64,000 nucleotides of DNA from Colletes latitarsis (Eukaryota > Arthropoda > Insecta > Hymenoptera > Colletidae), in the NCBI RefSeq assembly GCF_051014445.1, contig NW_027488366.1, forward strand, positions 12,418,001 through 12,482,000, written 5' to 3'. Positions 1 through 12,865 of this stretch are shown in pieces. The notes under the pieces were generated by a model. That model saw only the letters and a list, made by a program, of their open reading frames with translations, ran no database searches and was not told the origin of the DNA. Position numbers and translations under genes: made by a program. Within the stretch, counting starts at the first letter, position 1. Each line of letters begins with the position of its first letter.

Positions 1-972
1 TTTCTGGATTGTATCACGTAGTAATGCGGTACCACGCTGAAACAGTCAATTAAACCTGGTTTCGATCAATATTTTAGAGGATAACGCAAGTTAGATCTGG
101 GATAGGTCTGGGATTCGCCCTCATCAGGCTCATACTTTCGCGTTTTTCACGTACTTGTTGAACTGATCCTGGGTTTTTTCTGGTTTGGATCACGTAGCAA
201 TGTGGTACCACACTGAGACAGTCGATTAAACCTGGTTTCGATCAATATTTTAGAGGATAACGCAAGTTTAGTCAGGGATAGGTCTGGGATTTGCCCTCAT
301 CAGGCTCATACTTTCGCGTTTTTCACATACTTGTTGAACAGATCCTGGGTTTTTTCTGGTTTGGGTCACGTAATAATGTGGTACCACACTGAAACAGTCG
401 ATTAAACCAGGTTTCGATCAATATTTTAGAGGATAACGCAAGTTAAGTCTGGGATTGATCTGGGATTTGACCTCATCAGACTCATACTTTCGCACACTTC
501 ACATACTCGTTGAACAGATACTGGGTTATTTTCTGGTTTGGATCACATTGTAATGTGGTACCACACTGAAACAGTCGATTAAACCAGGTCTCGATCAATA
601 TTTTAGAGTATAACGCAAGTTAAGTCTGGGATTGATCTGGGATTTGACCTCATCAGACTCATACTTTCGCACACTTCATATACTCGTTGAACAGATCCTG
701 GGTTATTTTCTGGTTTGGATCACATTGTAATGTGGTACCACACTGAAACAGTCGATTAAACCAGGTTTCGGTCAATATTTTTGAGGATAACGCATGCTAG
801 GTCTAGGTTAGGTCTGGGATTTTCACACATCAGACTCATACTTTCGCATTCTTCACATACTTGTTGAACGGATCATGGGTTTTTTCCGGTTTGGATCACG
901 TAGTAATGTGGGATCACACTGAAACGGTCAATTAAACCTGGTTTCGATCAATATTTTAGAGAATAATTCATG

Positions 973-994
973 TTAGGTCTAGGTTAGGTCTGGG
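973..994 (+). other. Representative TTAGG-like patch in the satellite monomer
   Basis: The patch reads TTAGG-TC-TAGG-TTAGG-TC-TGGG. Most monomers carry two or three TTAGG or degenerate AGG/GGG words here, for example GTTAGGTCTGGGATAGG or GTTAGGTTTGGGTTAGG. TTAGG is the ancestral arthropod telomere unit. The patch is degenerate and spaced, so it is not a telomere array. Confidence 0.6.
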
Positions 995-3981
995 ATTTGC
1001 TCTCATCAGGCTCATTCTATCGCATATTTCTCATACTTGATGGCTAGATCCTGGGCTTTTTCTGGTTTGCATCACGTAGTAATGTGGGCCCACTCTGAAG
1101 CAATCAATTAAACCTGGTTTGGATCAATATTTTAGAGGATAACGCATGTTAGGTTTGGGTTAGGTCTAGGATTTTCCCTCATCAGGCTCATACTTTCGCA
1201 TATTTCTCATACTTCATGGCTAGATCCTGGGCTGTTTCTGGATTGTATCACGTAGTAATGCGGTACCACACTGAAGCAGTCCATAAAACCTGGTTTGGAT
1301 CAATATTTTAGAGGATAACGCATGTTAGGTTTGGGTTAGGTCTAGGATTCGCCCTCATCAGGCTCATACTTTCGCGTTTTTCACGTACTTGTTGAACTGA
1401 TCCTGGGTTTTTTCTGGTTTGGATCACGTAGCAATGTGGTACCACACTGAGACAGTCGATTAAACCTGGTTTCGATCAATATTTTAGAGGATAACGCAAG
1501 TTTGGTCAGGGATAGGTCTGGGATTTGCCCTCATCAGGCTCATACTTTCGCGTTTTTCACATACTTGTTGAACAGATCCTGGGTTTTTTCAGGTTTGGGT
1601 CACGTAGTAATGTGGTACCACACTGAAACAGTCAATTAAACCTGGTTTCGATCAATATTTTAGAGGATAACGCATGCTAGGTCTAGGTTAGGTCTGGGAT
1701 TTTCACACATCAGACTCATACTTTCGCATTCTTCACATACTTGTTGAACGGCTCCTGTGTTTTTTCTGGTTTGGTTCACGTAGTAATGTGGTACCACACT
1801 GAAACATTCAATTAAACCTGGTTTCCGTCAATATTTTAGAGCACAACGCATGTTAGGTCTGGGATAGGCCTGTGATTTCCCCTCATCAGGCTCATACTTT
1901 CGCATATTTCTCACACTTCATGGCTAGATCCTGGGCTTTTTCTGGATTGCATCACGTAGTAATGAAGTACAACACTGAAACAGTCAATTTAACCTGGTTT
2001 CCATCAATATCTGAGAGGACAACGCAAGTTAGGTCTGGGATAGGTCTGGGATTTGCCCTCATCAGGCTCATACTTTCGCGTTTTTCACATACTTGTTGAA
2101 CAGATCCTGGGTTTTTTCAGGTTTGGGTCACGTAGTAGTGTGGTACCACACTGAAACAGTCGATTAAACCTGGTTTCGATCAATATTTTTGAGGACAACG
2201 CTTGTTAGGTCTAGGTTAGGCCGGAGATTTTCACTCATCAGACTCATACTTTCGCATTCTTCACATACTTGTTGAACGGATCCTGTGTTTTTACTGGTTT
2301 GGATCACGTAGTAATGTGGTACAACACTGAAACATTCAATTAAACCTGGTCTTGATAAATATTTTAGAGGATAACGCATGTTAGGTCTGGGTTAGGTCTA
2401 GGATTTGCCCCCATCAGGCTCATACTTTCGCATATTTCTCATACTACATGGCTGGATCCTGGGCTATTTCTGGATTGGATCACCTAGTAATGTGGTACCA
2501 CACTGAAACAGTCAATTAAACCTGGTTTTGATCAATATTTTAGAGAATAATTCTTGTAAGGTCTAGGTTAGGTCTGGGATTTGCTCTCATCAGGCTCATT
2601 CTTTCGCATATTTCTCATACTTCATGGATAGATCCTGGGCTTTTTCTGGATTGCATCACGTAGTAATGAAGTACAACACTGAACCAGTCAATTAAACCTG
2701 GTTTGCATCAATGTTTTAGAGGACAACGCATGTTAGGTCTGGGATAGGTCTGGGATTTGCCCTCATCAGGCTCATACTTTCGCGTTTTTCACATACTTGT
2801 TGAACAGATCCTGGGTTTCTTCTGGTTTGCGTCACGTAGAAATGTGGTACCACACTGAAGCAGTCCATTATACCTGGTTTGGATCAATATTTTAGAGGAT
2901 AACGCACGTTAGGTCTATGTAAGGCCTGGGATTTTCACTCATCAGACTCATACTTTCGCATTCTTCACATACTTGTTGAACGGATCCTGGGCTTTTCCTG
3001 GTTTGCATCACGTAGTAATGTGGGCCCACTCTGAAGCAATCAATTAAACCTGGTCTTGATAAATATTTTAGAGAATAATTCATGTTAGGTCTAGGTTAGG
3101 TCTGGGATTTGCTCACATCAGGCTCATACTTTCGCGTTTTTCACGTACTAGTTGAACTGATCCTGGGTTTTTTCTGGTTTGCATCACGTAGTAAAGTGGC
3201 ACCACACTGAAGCAGTCTATTAAACCTGGTTTGGATCAATATTTTAGGGGATAACGCATGTTAGGTTTGGGTTAGGACTAGGATTTTCCCTCATCAGGCT
3301 CATACTTTCGCATATTTCTCATACTTGATGGCTAGATCCTGGACTTTTTCTGGATTGCACCACGTAGTAATGTGGTACCACACTGAAACAGGCAATTAAA
3401 CCTGGTTTCCATCAATATTTTAGAGCACAACGCATGTTAGGTCTGGGATAGGTCTGGGATTCGCCCACATCAGGCTCATACTTTCGCGTTTTTCACGTAC
3501 TTGTTGAACTGATCCTGGGTTTTTTCTGCTTTGCATCACGTAGTAAAGTGGTACCACACTGAGGCAGTCCATTAAACCTGGTTTGGATCAATATTTTAGA
3601 GGATAACGCATGTTAGGTTTGGGTTAGGTCTAGGATTTTCCCTCATCAGGCTCATACTTTCGCATATTTCTCATACTTCATGGCTAGATCCTGGGCTGTT
3701 TCTGGATTGTATCACGTAGTAATGCGGTACCACGCTGAAACAGTCAATTAAACCTGGTTTCGATCAATATTTTAGAGGATAACGCAAGTTAGATCTGGGA
3801 TAGGTCTGGGATTCGCCCTCATCAGGCTCATACTTTCGCGTTTTTCACATACTTGTTGAACAGATCCTGGGTTTTTTCTGGTTTGGGTCACGTAATAATG
3901 TGGTACCACACTGAAACAGTCGATTAAACCAGGTTTCGATCAATAATTTTGAGGATAACGCATGTTAGGTCTAGGTTAGGC

Positions 3982-6972
3982 CTGGGATTTTCACTCATCA
4001 GACTCATACTTTCGCGTTCTTCACATACTTGTTGAACGGGTCCTGGGTTTTTTTGGTTTGGATCACGTAGTAATGTGGGACCACACTGAAACAGTCAATT
4101 AAACCTGGTCATGATAAATATTTTAGAGGATAGCGCATGTTAGGTCTGGGTTAGGTCTAGGCTTTGCCCTCGTCAGGCTCATACTTTCGCGTTTTTCACG
4201 TACTTGTTGAACTGATCGTGGGTTTTTTCTCGTTTGCATCACGTAGTAAAGTGGTACCACACTGAAGCAGTCCATTAAACCTGGTTTGGATCAATATTTT
4301 AGAGGATGACGCATGTTAGGTTTGGGTTAGGTCTAGGATTGTCCCTCATCAGGCTCATACTTTCGCATATTTCTCATACTTCATGGCTAGATCCTGGGCT
4401 GTTTCTGGATTGTATCACGTAGTAATGCGGTACCACACTGAGGCAGTCCATTAAACCTGGTTTCGATCAATATTTTAGAGGATAACGCAAGTTAGGTCTG
4501 GGATAGGTCTGGGATTTGCCCTCATCAGGCTCATACTTTCGCATATTTCTCATACTTCATGGCTAGATCCTGGGCTGTTTCTGGATTGTATCACGTAGTA
4601 ATGCGGTACCACGCTGAAACAGTCAATTAAACCTGGTTTCGATCAATATTTTAGAGGATAACGCAAGTTAGATCTGGGATAGGTCTGGGATTCGCCCTCA
4701 TCAGGCTCATACTTTCGCGTTTTTCACGTACTTGTTGAACTGATCCTGGGTTTTTTCTGGTTTGGATCACGTAGTAATGTGGGACCACACTGAAACAATC
4801 AATTAAACCTGGTCATGATAAATATTTTAGAGAATAATTCATGTTAGGTCTAGGTTAGGTCTGGGATTTGCTGTCATCAGGCTCATTCTTTCGCATATAT
4901 CTCATACTTGATGGCTAGATCCTGGGCTTTCTCTGGATTGCATCACGTAGTAATGAAGTACAACACTGAAACAGTCAATTAAACCTGGTTTCCATCAATA
5001 TTTTAGAGGACAACGCATGTCAGGTCTAGGTTAGGCCTGGGATTTGCTCTCATCAGGGACATACTTTCGAAGTTTTAACATACATATTGGTCTGATCGAG
5101 GGTTTTTTCCGCTTTGGATCACGTAGTAAAGTGGTACCACACTGAAACAGTCCATGAAACCTGGTGTTGATAAATATTTTAGAGGATAACGCATGTTAGG
5201 TCTGGGTTAGGTCTAGGATTTGCCCTCATAAGGCTCATACTTTCGCATATTTCTCATACTTCATGGCTAGATCCTGGGCTGTTTCTGGATTGTATCACGT
5301 AGTAATGTGGTACCACGCTGAAACAGTCAATTAAACCTGGTTTCGATCAATATTTTAGAGGATAACGCAAGATAGGTGTGGCATAGGTCTGGGATTCGCC
5401 CTCATCAGGCTCATAATTTCGCATTCTTCACATACTTGTTGAACGGATCCAGGGTTTTTTCTGGTTTGGATCACGTAGTAATGTGGGACCACACTGAAAC
5501 AGTCAATTAAACCTGGTTTCGATCAATATATTAGAGAATAATTCATGGTAGGTCTAGGTTAGGTCTGGGATTTGCTCACATCAGGCTCATACTTTCGCGT
5601 TTTTCACGTACTAGTTGAACTGATCCTGGGTTTTTTCTGGTTTGCATCACGTAGTAAAGTGGCACCACACTGAAGCAGTCTATTAAACCTGGTTTGGATC
5701 AATATTTTAGAGGATAACGCATGTTAGGTTTGGGTTAGGACTAGGATTTTCCCTCATCAGGCTCATACTTTCGCATATTTCTCATACTTGATGGATAGAT
5801 CCTGGGCTTTTTCTGGGTTGCATCACGTAGTAATGAAGTACAACACTGAACCAGTCAATTAAATCTGGTTTGCATCAATGTTTCAGAGGACAACGCATGT
5901 TAGGTCTGGGATAGGTCTGGGATTTGCCCTCATCAGGCTCATACTTTCGCGTTTTTCACATACTTGTTGAACAGATCCTGGGTTTTTTCTGGTTTGCGTC
6001 ACGTAGAAATGTGGTACCACACTGAAACAGTCCATTAAACCTGGTTTGGATCAATATTTTAGAGGATAACGCATGTTAGGTCTAGGTAAGGCCGGGGATT
6101 TTCACTCATCAGACTCATACTTTCACATTCTTCACATACTTGTTGAACTGATCCTGGGTTTTTTCTGGTTTGTATCACGTAGCAATGTGGTACCACACTG
6201 AGACAGTCGATTAAACCTGGTCTTGATAAATATTTTAGAGAATAATTCATGATAGGTCTAGGTTAGGTCTGGGATTTGCTCTCATCAGGCTCACTCTTTC
6301 GCATTTTTCTCATACTTGATGGCTAGATCCTGGACTTTTTCTTGATTGCACCACGTAGTAATGTGGTACCACTCTGAAACAGCCAATTAAACCTGGTTTT
6401 CATCAATATTTTAGAGCACAACGCATGTTAGGTCTGGGATAGGCCTGGGATTTGCCCTCATCAGGGTCATGCTTTCGCAGTTTTAACATACATGTTGACC
6501 TGATCGAGGGTTTTTTCTGCTTTGCATCACGTAGTAAAGTGGTACCACACTGAAGCAGTCCATAAAACCTGGTTTGGATCAATATTTTAGAGGATAACGC
6601 ATGTTAGGTTTGGGTTAGGTCTAGGATTTGCCCTCATCAGGCTCATACTTTCGCATATTTCTCATACTTCATGGCTAGATCCTGGGCTGTTTCTGGATTG
6701 TATCACGTAGTAATGCGGTACCACGCTGAAACAGTCAATTAAACCTGGTTTCGATCAATATTTTAGAGGATAACGCAAGTTAGATCTGGGATAGGTCTGG
6801 GATTCGCCCTCATCAGGCTCATACTTTCGCGTTTTTCACGTACTTGTTGAACTGATCCTGGGTTTTTTCTGGTTTGGATCACGTAGCAATGTGGTACCAC
6901 ACTGAGACAGTCGATTAAACCTGGTTTCGATCAATATTTTAGAGGATAACGCAAGTTTGGTCAGGGATAGGT
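3982..6972 (+). repeat. 2,991-bp higher-order repeat, copy 1 (17 monomers)
   Basis: This 17-monomer segment is followed directly by a near-identical copy at +2991. Similarity starts abruptly near CTGGGATTTTCACTC at 3982 and 6973; upstream of those points the two flanks belong to different monomer subtypes. Only scattered substitutions were seen between the copies, for example GGGTTG near 5815 against GGATTG near 8806, and TTTTCATC near 6398 against TTTCCATC near 9389. The unit is 1 bp short of 17 x 176. I infer unequal exchange or segmental tandem duplication. Confidence 0.88.
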
Positions 6973-9963
6973 CTGGGATTTTCACTCATCAGACTCATAC
7001 TTTCGCGTTCTTCACATACTTGTTGAACGGGTCCTGGGTTTTTTTGGTTTGGATCACGTAGTAATGTGGGACCACACTGAAACAGTCAATTAAACCTGGT
7101 CATGATAAATATTTTAGAGGATAGCGCATGTTAGGTCTGGGTTAGGTCTAGGCTTTGCCCTCGTCAGGCTCATACTTTCGCGTTTTTCACGTACTTGTTG
7201 AACTGATCGTGGGTTTTTTCTCGTTTGCATCACGTAGTAAAGTGGTACCACACTGAAGCAGTCCATTAAACCTGGTTTGGATCAATATTTTAGAGGATGA
7301 CGCATGTTAGGTTTGGGTTAGGTCTAGGATTGTCCCTCATCAGGCTCATACTTTCGCATATTTCTCATACTTCATGGCTAGATCCTGGGCTGTTTCTGGA
7401 TTGTATCACGTAGTAATGCGGTACCACACTGAGGCAGTCCATTAAACCTGGTTTCGATCAATATTTTAGAGGATAACGCAAGTTAGGTCTGGGATAGGTC
7501 TGGGATTTGCCCTCATCAGGCTCATACTTTCGCATATTTCTCATACTTCATGGCTAGATCCTGGGCTGTTTCTGGATTGTATCACGTAGTAATGCGGTAC
7601 CACGCTGAAACAGTCAATTAAACCTGGTTTCGATCAATATTTTAGAGGATAACGCAAGTTAGATCTGGGATAGGTCTGGGATTCGCCCTCATCAGGCTCA
7701 TACTTTCGCGTTTTTCACGTACTTGTTGAACTGATCCTGGGTTTTTTCTGGTTTGGATCACGTAGTAATGTGGGACCACACTGAAACAATCAATTAAACC
7801 TGGTCATGATAAATATTTTAGAGAATAATTCATGTTAGGTCTAGGTTAGGTCTGGGATTTGCTGTCATCAGGCTCATTCTTTCGCATATATCTCATACTT
7901 GATGGCTAGATCCTGGGCTTTCTCTGGATTGCATCACGTAGTAATGAAGTACAACACTGAAACAGTCAATTAAACCTGGTTTCCATCAATATTTTAGAGG
8001 ACAACGCATGTCAGGTCTAGGTTAGGCCTGGGATTTGCTCTCATCAGGGACATACTTTCGAAGTTTTAACATACATATTGGTCTGATCGAGGGTTTTTTC
8101 CGCTTTGGATCACGTAGTAAAGTGGTACCACACTGAAACAGTCCATGAAACCTGGTGTTGATAAATATTTTAGAGGATAACGCATGTTAGGTCTGGGTTA
8201 GGTCTAGGATTTGCCCTCATAAGGCTCATACTTTCGCATATTTCTCATACTTCATGGCTAGATCCTGGGCTGTTTCTGGATTGTATCACGTAGTAATGTG
8301 GTACCACGCTGAAACAGTCAATTAAACCTGGTTTCGATCAATATTTTAGAGGATAACGCAAGATAGGTGTGGCATAGGTCTGGGATTCGCCCTCATCAGG
8401 CTCATAATTTCGCATTCTTCACATACTTGTTGAACGGATCCAGGGTTTTTTCTGGTTTGGATCACGTAGTAATGTGGGACCACACTGAAACAGTCAATTA
8501 AACCTGGTTTCGATCAATATATTAGAGAATAATTCATGGTAGGTCTAGGTTAGGTCTGGGATTTGCTCACATCAGGCTCATACTTTCGCGTTTTTCACGT
8601 ACTAGTTGAACTGATCCTGGGTTTTTTCTGGTTTGCATCACGTAGTAAAGTGGCACCACACTGAAGCAGTCTATTAAACCTGGTTTGGATCAATATTTTA
8701 GAGGATAACGCATGTTAGGTTTGGGTTAGGACTAGGATTTTCCCTCATCAGGCTCATACTTTCGCATATTTCTCATACTTGATGGATAGATCCTGGGCTT
8801 TTTCTGGATTGCATCACGTAGTAATGAAGTACAACACTGAACCAGTCAATTAAATCTGGTTTGCATCAATGTTTCAGAGGACAACGCATGTTAGGTCTGG
8901 GATAGGTCTGGGATTTGCCCTCATCAGGCTCATACTTTCGCGTTTTTCACATACTTGTTGAACAGATCCTGGGTTTTTTCTGGTTTGCGTCACGTAGAAA
9001 TGTGGTACCACACTGAAACAGTCCATTAAACCTGGTTTGGATCAATATTTTAGAGGATAACGCATGTTAGGTCTAGGTAAGGCCGGGGATTTTCACTCAT
9101 CAGACTCATACTTTCACATTCTTCACATACTTGTTGAACTGATCCTGGGTTTTTTCTGGTTTGTATCACGTAGCAATGTGGTACCACACTGAGACAGTCG
9201 ATTAAACCTGGTCTTGATAAATATTTTAGAGAATAATTCATGATAGGTCTAGGTTAGGTCTGGGATTTGCTCTCATCAGGCTCACTCTTTCGCATTTTTC
9301 TCATACTTGATGGCTAGATCCTGGACTTTTTCTTGATTGCACCACGTAGTAATGTGGTACCACTCTGAAACAGCCAATTAAACCTGGTTTCCATCAATAT
9401 TTTAGAGCACAACGCATGTTAGGTCTGGGATAGGCCTGGGATTTGCCCTCATCAGGGTCATGCTTTCGCAGTTTTAACATACATGTTGACCTGATCGAGG
9501 GTTTTTTCTGCTTTGCATCACGTAGTAAAGTGGTACCACACTGAAGCAGTCCATAAAACCTGGTTTGGATCAATATTTTAGAGGATAACGCATGTTAGGT
9601 TTGGGTTAGGTCTAGGATTTGCCCTCATCAGGCTCATACTTTCGCATATTTCTCATACTTCATGGCTAGATCCTGGGCTGTTTCTGGATTGTATCACGTA
9701 GTAATGCGGTACCACGCTGAAACAGTCAATTAAACCTGGTTTCGATCAATATTTTAGAGGATAACGCAAGTTAGATCTGGGATAGGTCTGGGATTCGCCC
9801 TCATCAGGCTCATACTTTCGCGTTTTTCACGTACTTGTTGAACTGATCCTGGGTTTTTTCTGGTTTGGATCACGTAGCAATGTGGTACCACACTGAGACA
9901 GTCGATTAAACCTGGTTTCGATCAATATTTTAGAGGATAACGCAAGTTTGGTCAGGGATAGGT
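6973..9963 (+). repeat. 2,991-bp higher-order repeat, copy 2
   Basis: This is the second copy of the 17-monomer unit, directly abutting copy 1. It ends near 9963, where the sequence switches to a TTGCCCTCATCAGG-type monomer instead of restarting the unit. Divergence from copy 1 is very low, so the duplication is much younger than the monomers themselves, which differ from one another far more. Confidence 0.88.
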
Positions 9964-11407
9964 CTGGGATTTGCCCTCATCAGGCTCATACTTTCGCGTT
10001 TATCACATACTTGTTGAACAGATCCTGGGTTTTTTCTGGTTTGGGTCACGTAGTAATGTGGTACCACACTGAAACAGTCGATTAAACCAGGTTTCGATCA
10101 ATAATTTTGAGGATAACGCGTGTTAGGTCTAGGTTAGGCCTGGGATTTTCACTCATCAGACTCATACTTTCGCGTTCTTCACATACTTGTTGAACGGGTC
10201 CTGGGTTTTTTGGTTTGGATCACGTAGTAATGTGGGACCACACTGAAACAGTCAATTAAACCTGGTCATGATAAATACTTTAGAGGATAGCGCATGTTAG
10301 GTCTGGGTTAGGTCTAGGCTTTGCCCTCGTCAGGCTCATACTTTCGCATGTTTCTCATACTTCATGGCTAGATCCTGGGCTATTTCTGGATTGGACACGT
10401 AGTAATGTGGTACCACACTGAAACAGTCAATTAAACCTGGTTTCGATCAATATTTTAGAGGATAACGCAAGTTAGGTCTGGGATAGGTCTGGGATTTGCC
10501 CTCATCAGGCTCAATCTTTCGCGTTTTTCACTTACTTGTTGAACTGATCCTGGGTTTTTTCTCGTTTGCATCACGTAGTAAAGTGGTACCACACTGAAGC
10601 AGTCCATTAAACCTTGTTTGGATCAATATTTTAGAGGATAACGCATGTTAGGTTTGTGTTAGGTCTAGGATTTTCCCTCATCAGGCTCATACTTTCGCAT
10701 ATTTCTCATACTTCATGGCCAGATCCTGGGCTGTTTCTGGATTGTATCACGTAGTAATGTGGTACCACGCTGAAACAGTCAATTAAACCTGGTTTCGATC
10801 AATATTTTAGAGGATAACGCAAGTTAGATCTGGGATAGGTCTGGGATTCGCCCTCATCAGGCTCATACTTTCGCGTTTTTCACGTACTTGTTGAACTGAT
10901 CCTGGGTTTTTTCTGGTTTGGATCACGTAGCAATGTGGTACCACACTGAGACAGTCGATTAAACCTGGTTTCGATCAATATTTTAGAGGATAACGCAAGT
11001 TTGGTCAGGGATAGGTCTGGGATTTGCCCTCATCAGGCTCATACTTTCGCGTTTATCACATACTTGTTGAACAGATCCTGGGTTTTTTCTGGCTTGTGTC
11101 ATGTAGTAATGTGGTACCACACTGAAACAGTCCATTAAACCTGGTTTGGATCAATATTTTAGAGGATAACGCATGTTAGGTCTAGGTAAGGCCTGGGATT
11201 TTCACTCATCAGACTCATACTTTCACATTCTTCACATACTTGTTGAACTGATCCTGGGTTTTTTCTGGTTTGTATCACGTAGCAATGTGGTACCACACTG
11301 AGACAGTCGATTAAACCTGGTCTTGATAAATATTTTAGAGAATAATTCATGATAGGTCTAGGTTAGGTCTGGGATTTGCTCTCATCAGGCTCATTCTTTC
11401 GCATTTT

Positions 11408-12865
11408 TCTCATACTTGATGGCTAGATCCTGGACTTTTTCTGGATTGCACCACGTAGTAATGTGGTACCACACTGAAACAGGCAATTAAACCTGGTTTC
11501 CATCAATATTTTAGAGCACAACGCATGTTAGGTCTGGGATAGGTCTGGGATTCGCCCACATCAGGCTCATACTTTCGCGTTTTTCACGTACTTGTTGAAC
11601 TGATCCTGGGTTTTTTCTGCTTTGCATCACGTAGTAAAGTGGTACCACACTGAGGCAGTCCATTAAACCTGGTTTGGATCAATATTTTAGAGGATAACGC
11701 ATGTTAGGTTTGGGTTAGGTCTAGGATTTTCCCTCATCAGGCTCATACTTTCGCATATTTCTCATACTTCATGGCTAGATCCTGGGCTGTTTCTGGATTG
11801 TATCACGTAGTAATGCGGTACCACGCTGAAACAGTCAATTAAACCTGGTTTCGATCAATATTTTAGAGGATAACGCAAGTTAGATCTGGGATAGGTCTGG
11901 GATTCGCCCTCATCAGGCTCATACTTTCGCGTTTTTCACATACTTGTTGAACAGATCCTGGGTTTTTTCTGGTTTGGGTCACGTAATAATGTGGTACCAC
12001 ACTGAAACAGTCGATTAAACCAGGTTTCGATCAATAATTTTGAGGATAACGCATGTTAGGTCTAGGTTAGGCCTGGGATTTTCACTCATCAGACTCATAC
12101 TTTCGCGTTCTTCACATACTTGTTGAACGGGTCCTGGGTTTTTTTGGTTTGGATCACGTAGTAATGTGGGACCACACTGAAACAGTCAATTAAACCTGGT
12201 CATGATAAATATTTTAGAGGATAGCGCATGTTAGGTCTGGGTTAGGTCTAGGCTTTGCCCTCGTCAGGCTCATACTTTCGCGTTTTTCACGTACTTGTTG
12301 AACTGATCGTGGGTTTTTTCTCGTTTGCATCACGTAGTAAAGTGGTACCACACTGAAGCAGTCCATTAAACCTGGTTTGGATCAATATTTTAGAGGATGA
12401 CGCATGTTAGGTTTGGGTTAGGTCTAGGATTGTCCCTCATCAGGCTCATACTTTCGCATATTTCTCATACTTCATGGCTAGATCCTGGGCTGTTTCTGGA
12501 TTGTATCACGTAGTAATGCGGTACCACACTGAGGCAGTCCATTAAACCTGGTTTCGATCAATATTTTAGAGGATAACGCAAGTTAGGTCTGGGATAGGTC
12601 TGGGATTTGCCCTCATCAGGCTCATACTTTCGCATATTTCTCATACTTCATGGCTAGATCCTGGGCTGTTTCTGGATTGTATCACGTAGTAATGCGGTAC
12701 CACGCTGAAACAGTCAATTAAACCTGGTTTCGATCAATATTTTAGAGGATAACGCAAGTTAGATCTGGGATAGGTCTGGGATTCGCCCTCATCAGGCTCA
12801 TACTTTCGCGTTTTTCACGTACTTGTTGAACTGATCCTGGGTTTTTTCTGGTTTGGATCACGTAG
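11408..12865 (+). repeat. Dispersed copy of 3317-4774 (offset 8,091 bp)
   Basis: About 1.46 kb here matches 3317-4774 at a constant offset of 8,091 bp. It shares rare variants such as CTGGACTTTTTCTGG, ACAGGCAATTAAACC and TTCGCCCACATCAGG. Divergence begins at 4775/12866, where GTAGTAATG meets GTAGCAATG and the following monomers differ. Part of it (the equivalent of 3982-4774) is also in the 2,991-bp repeat, so this stretch exists in three near-identical versions within 9 kb. Confidence 0.8.
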
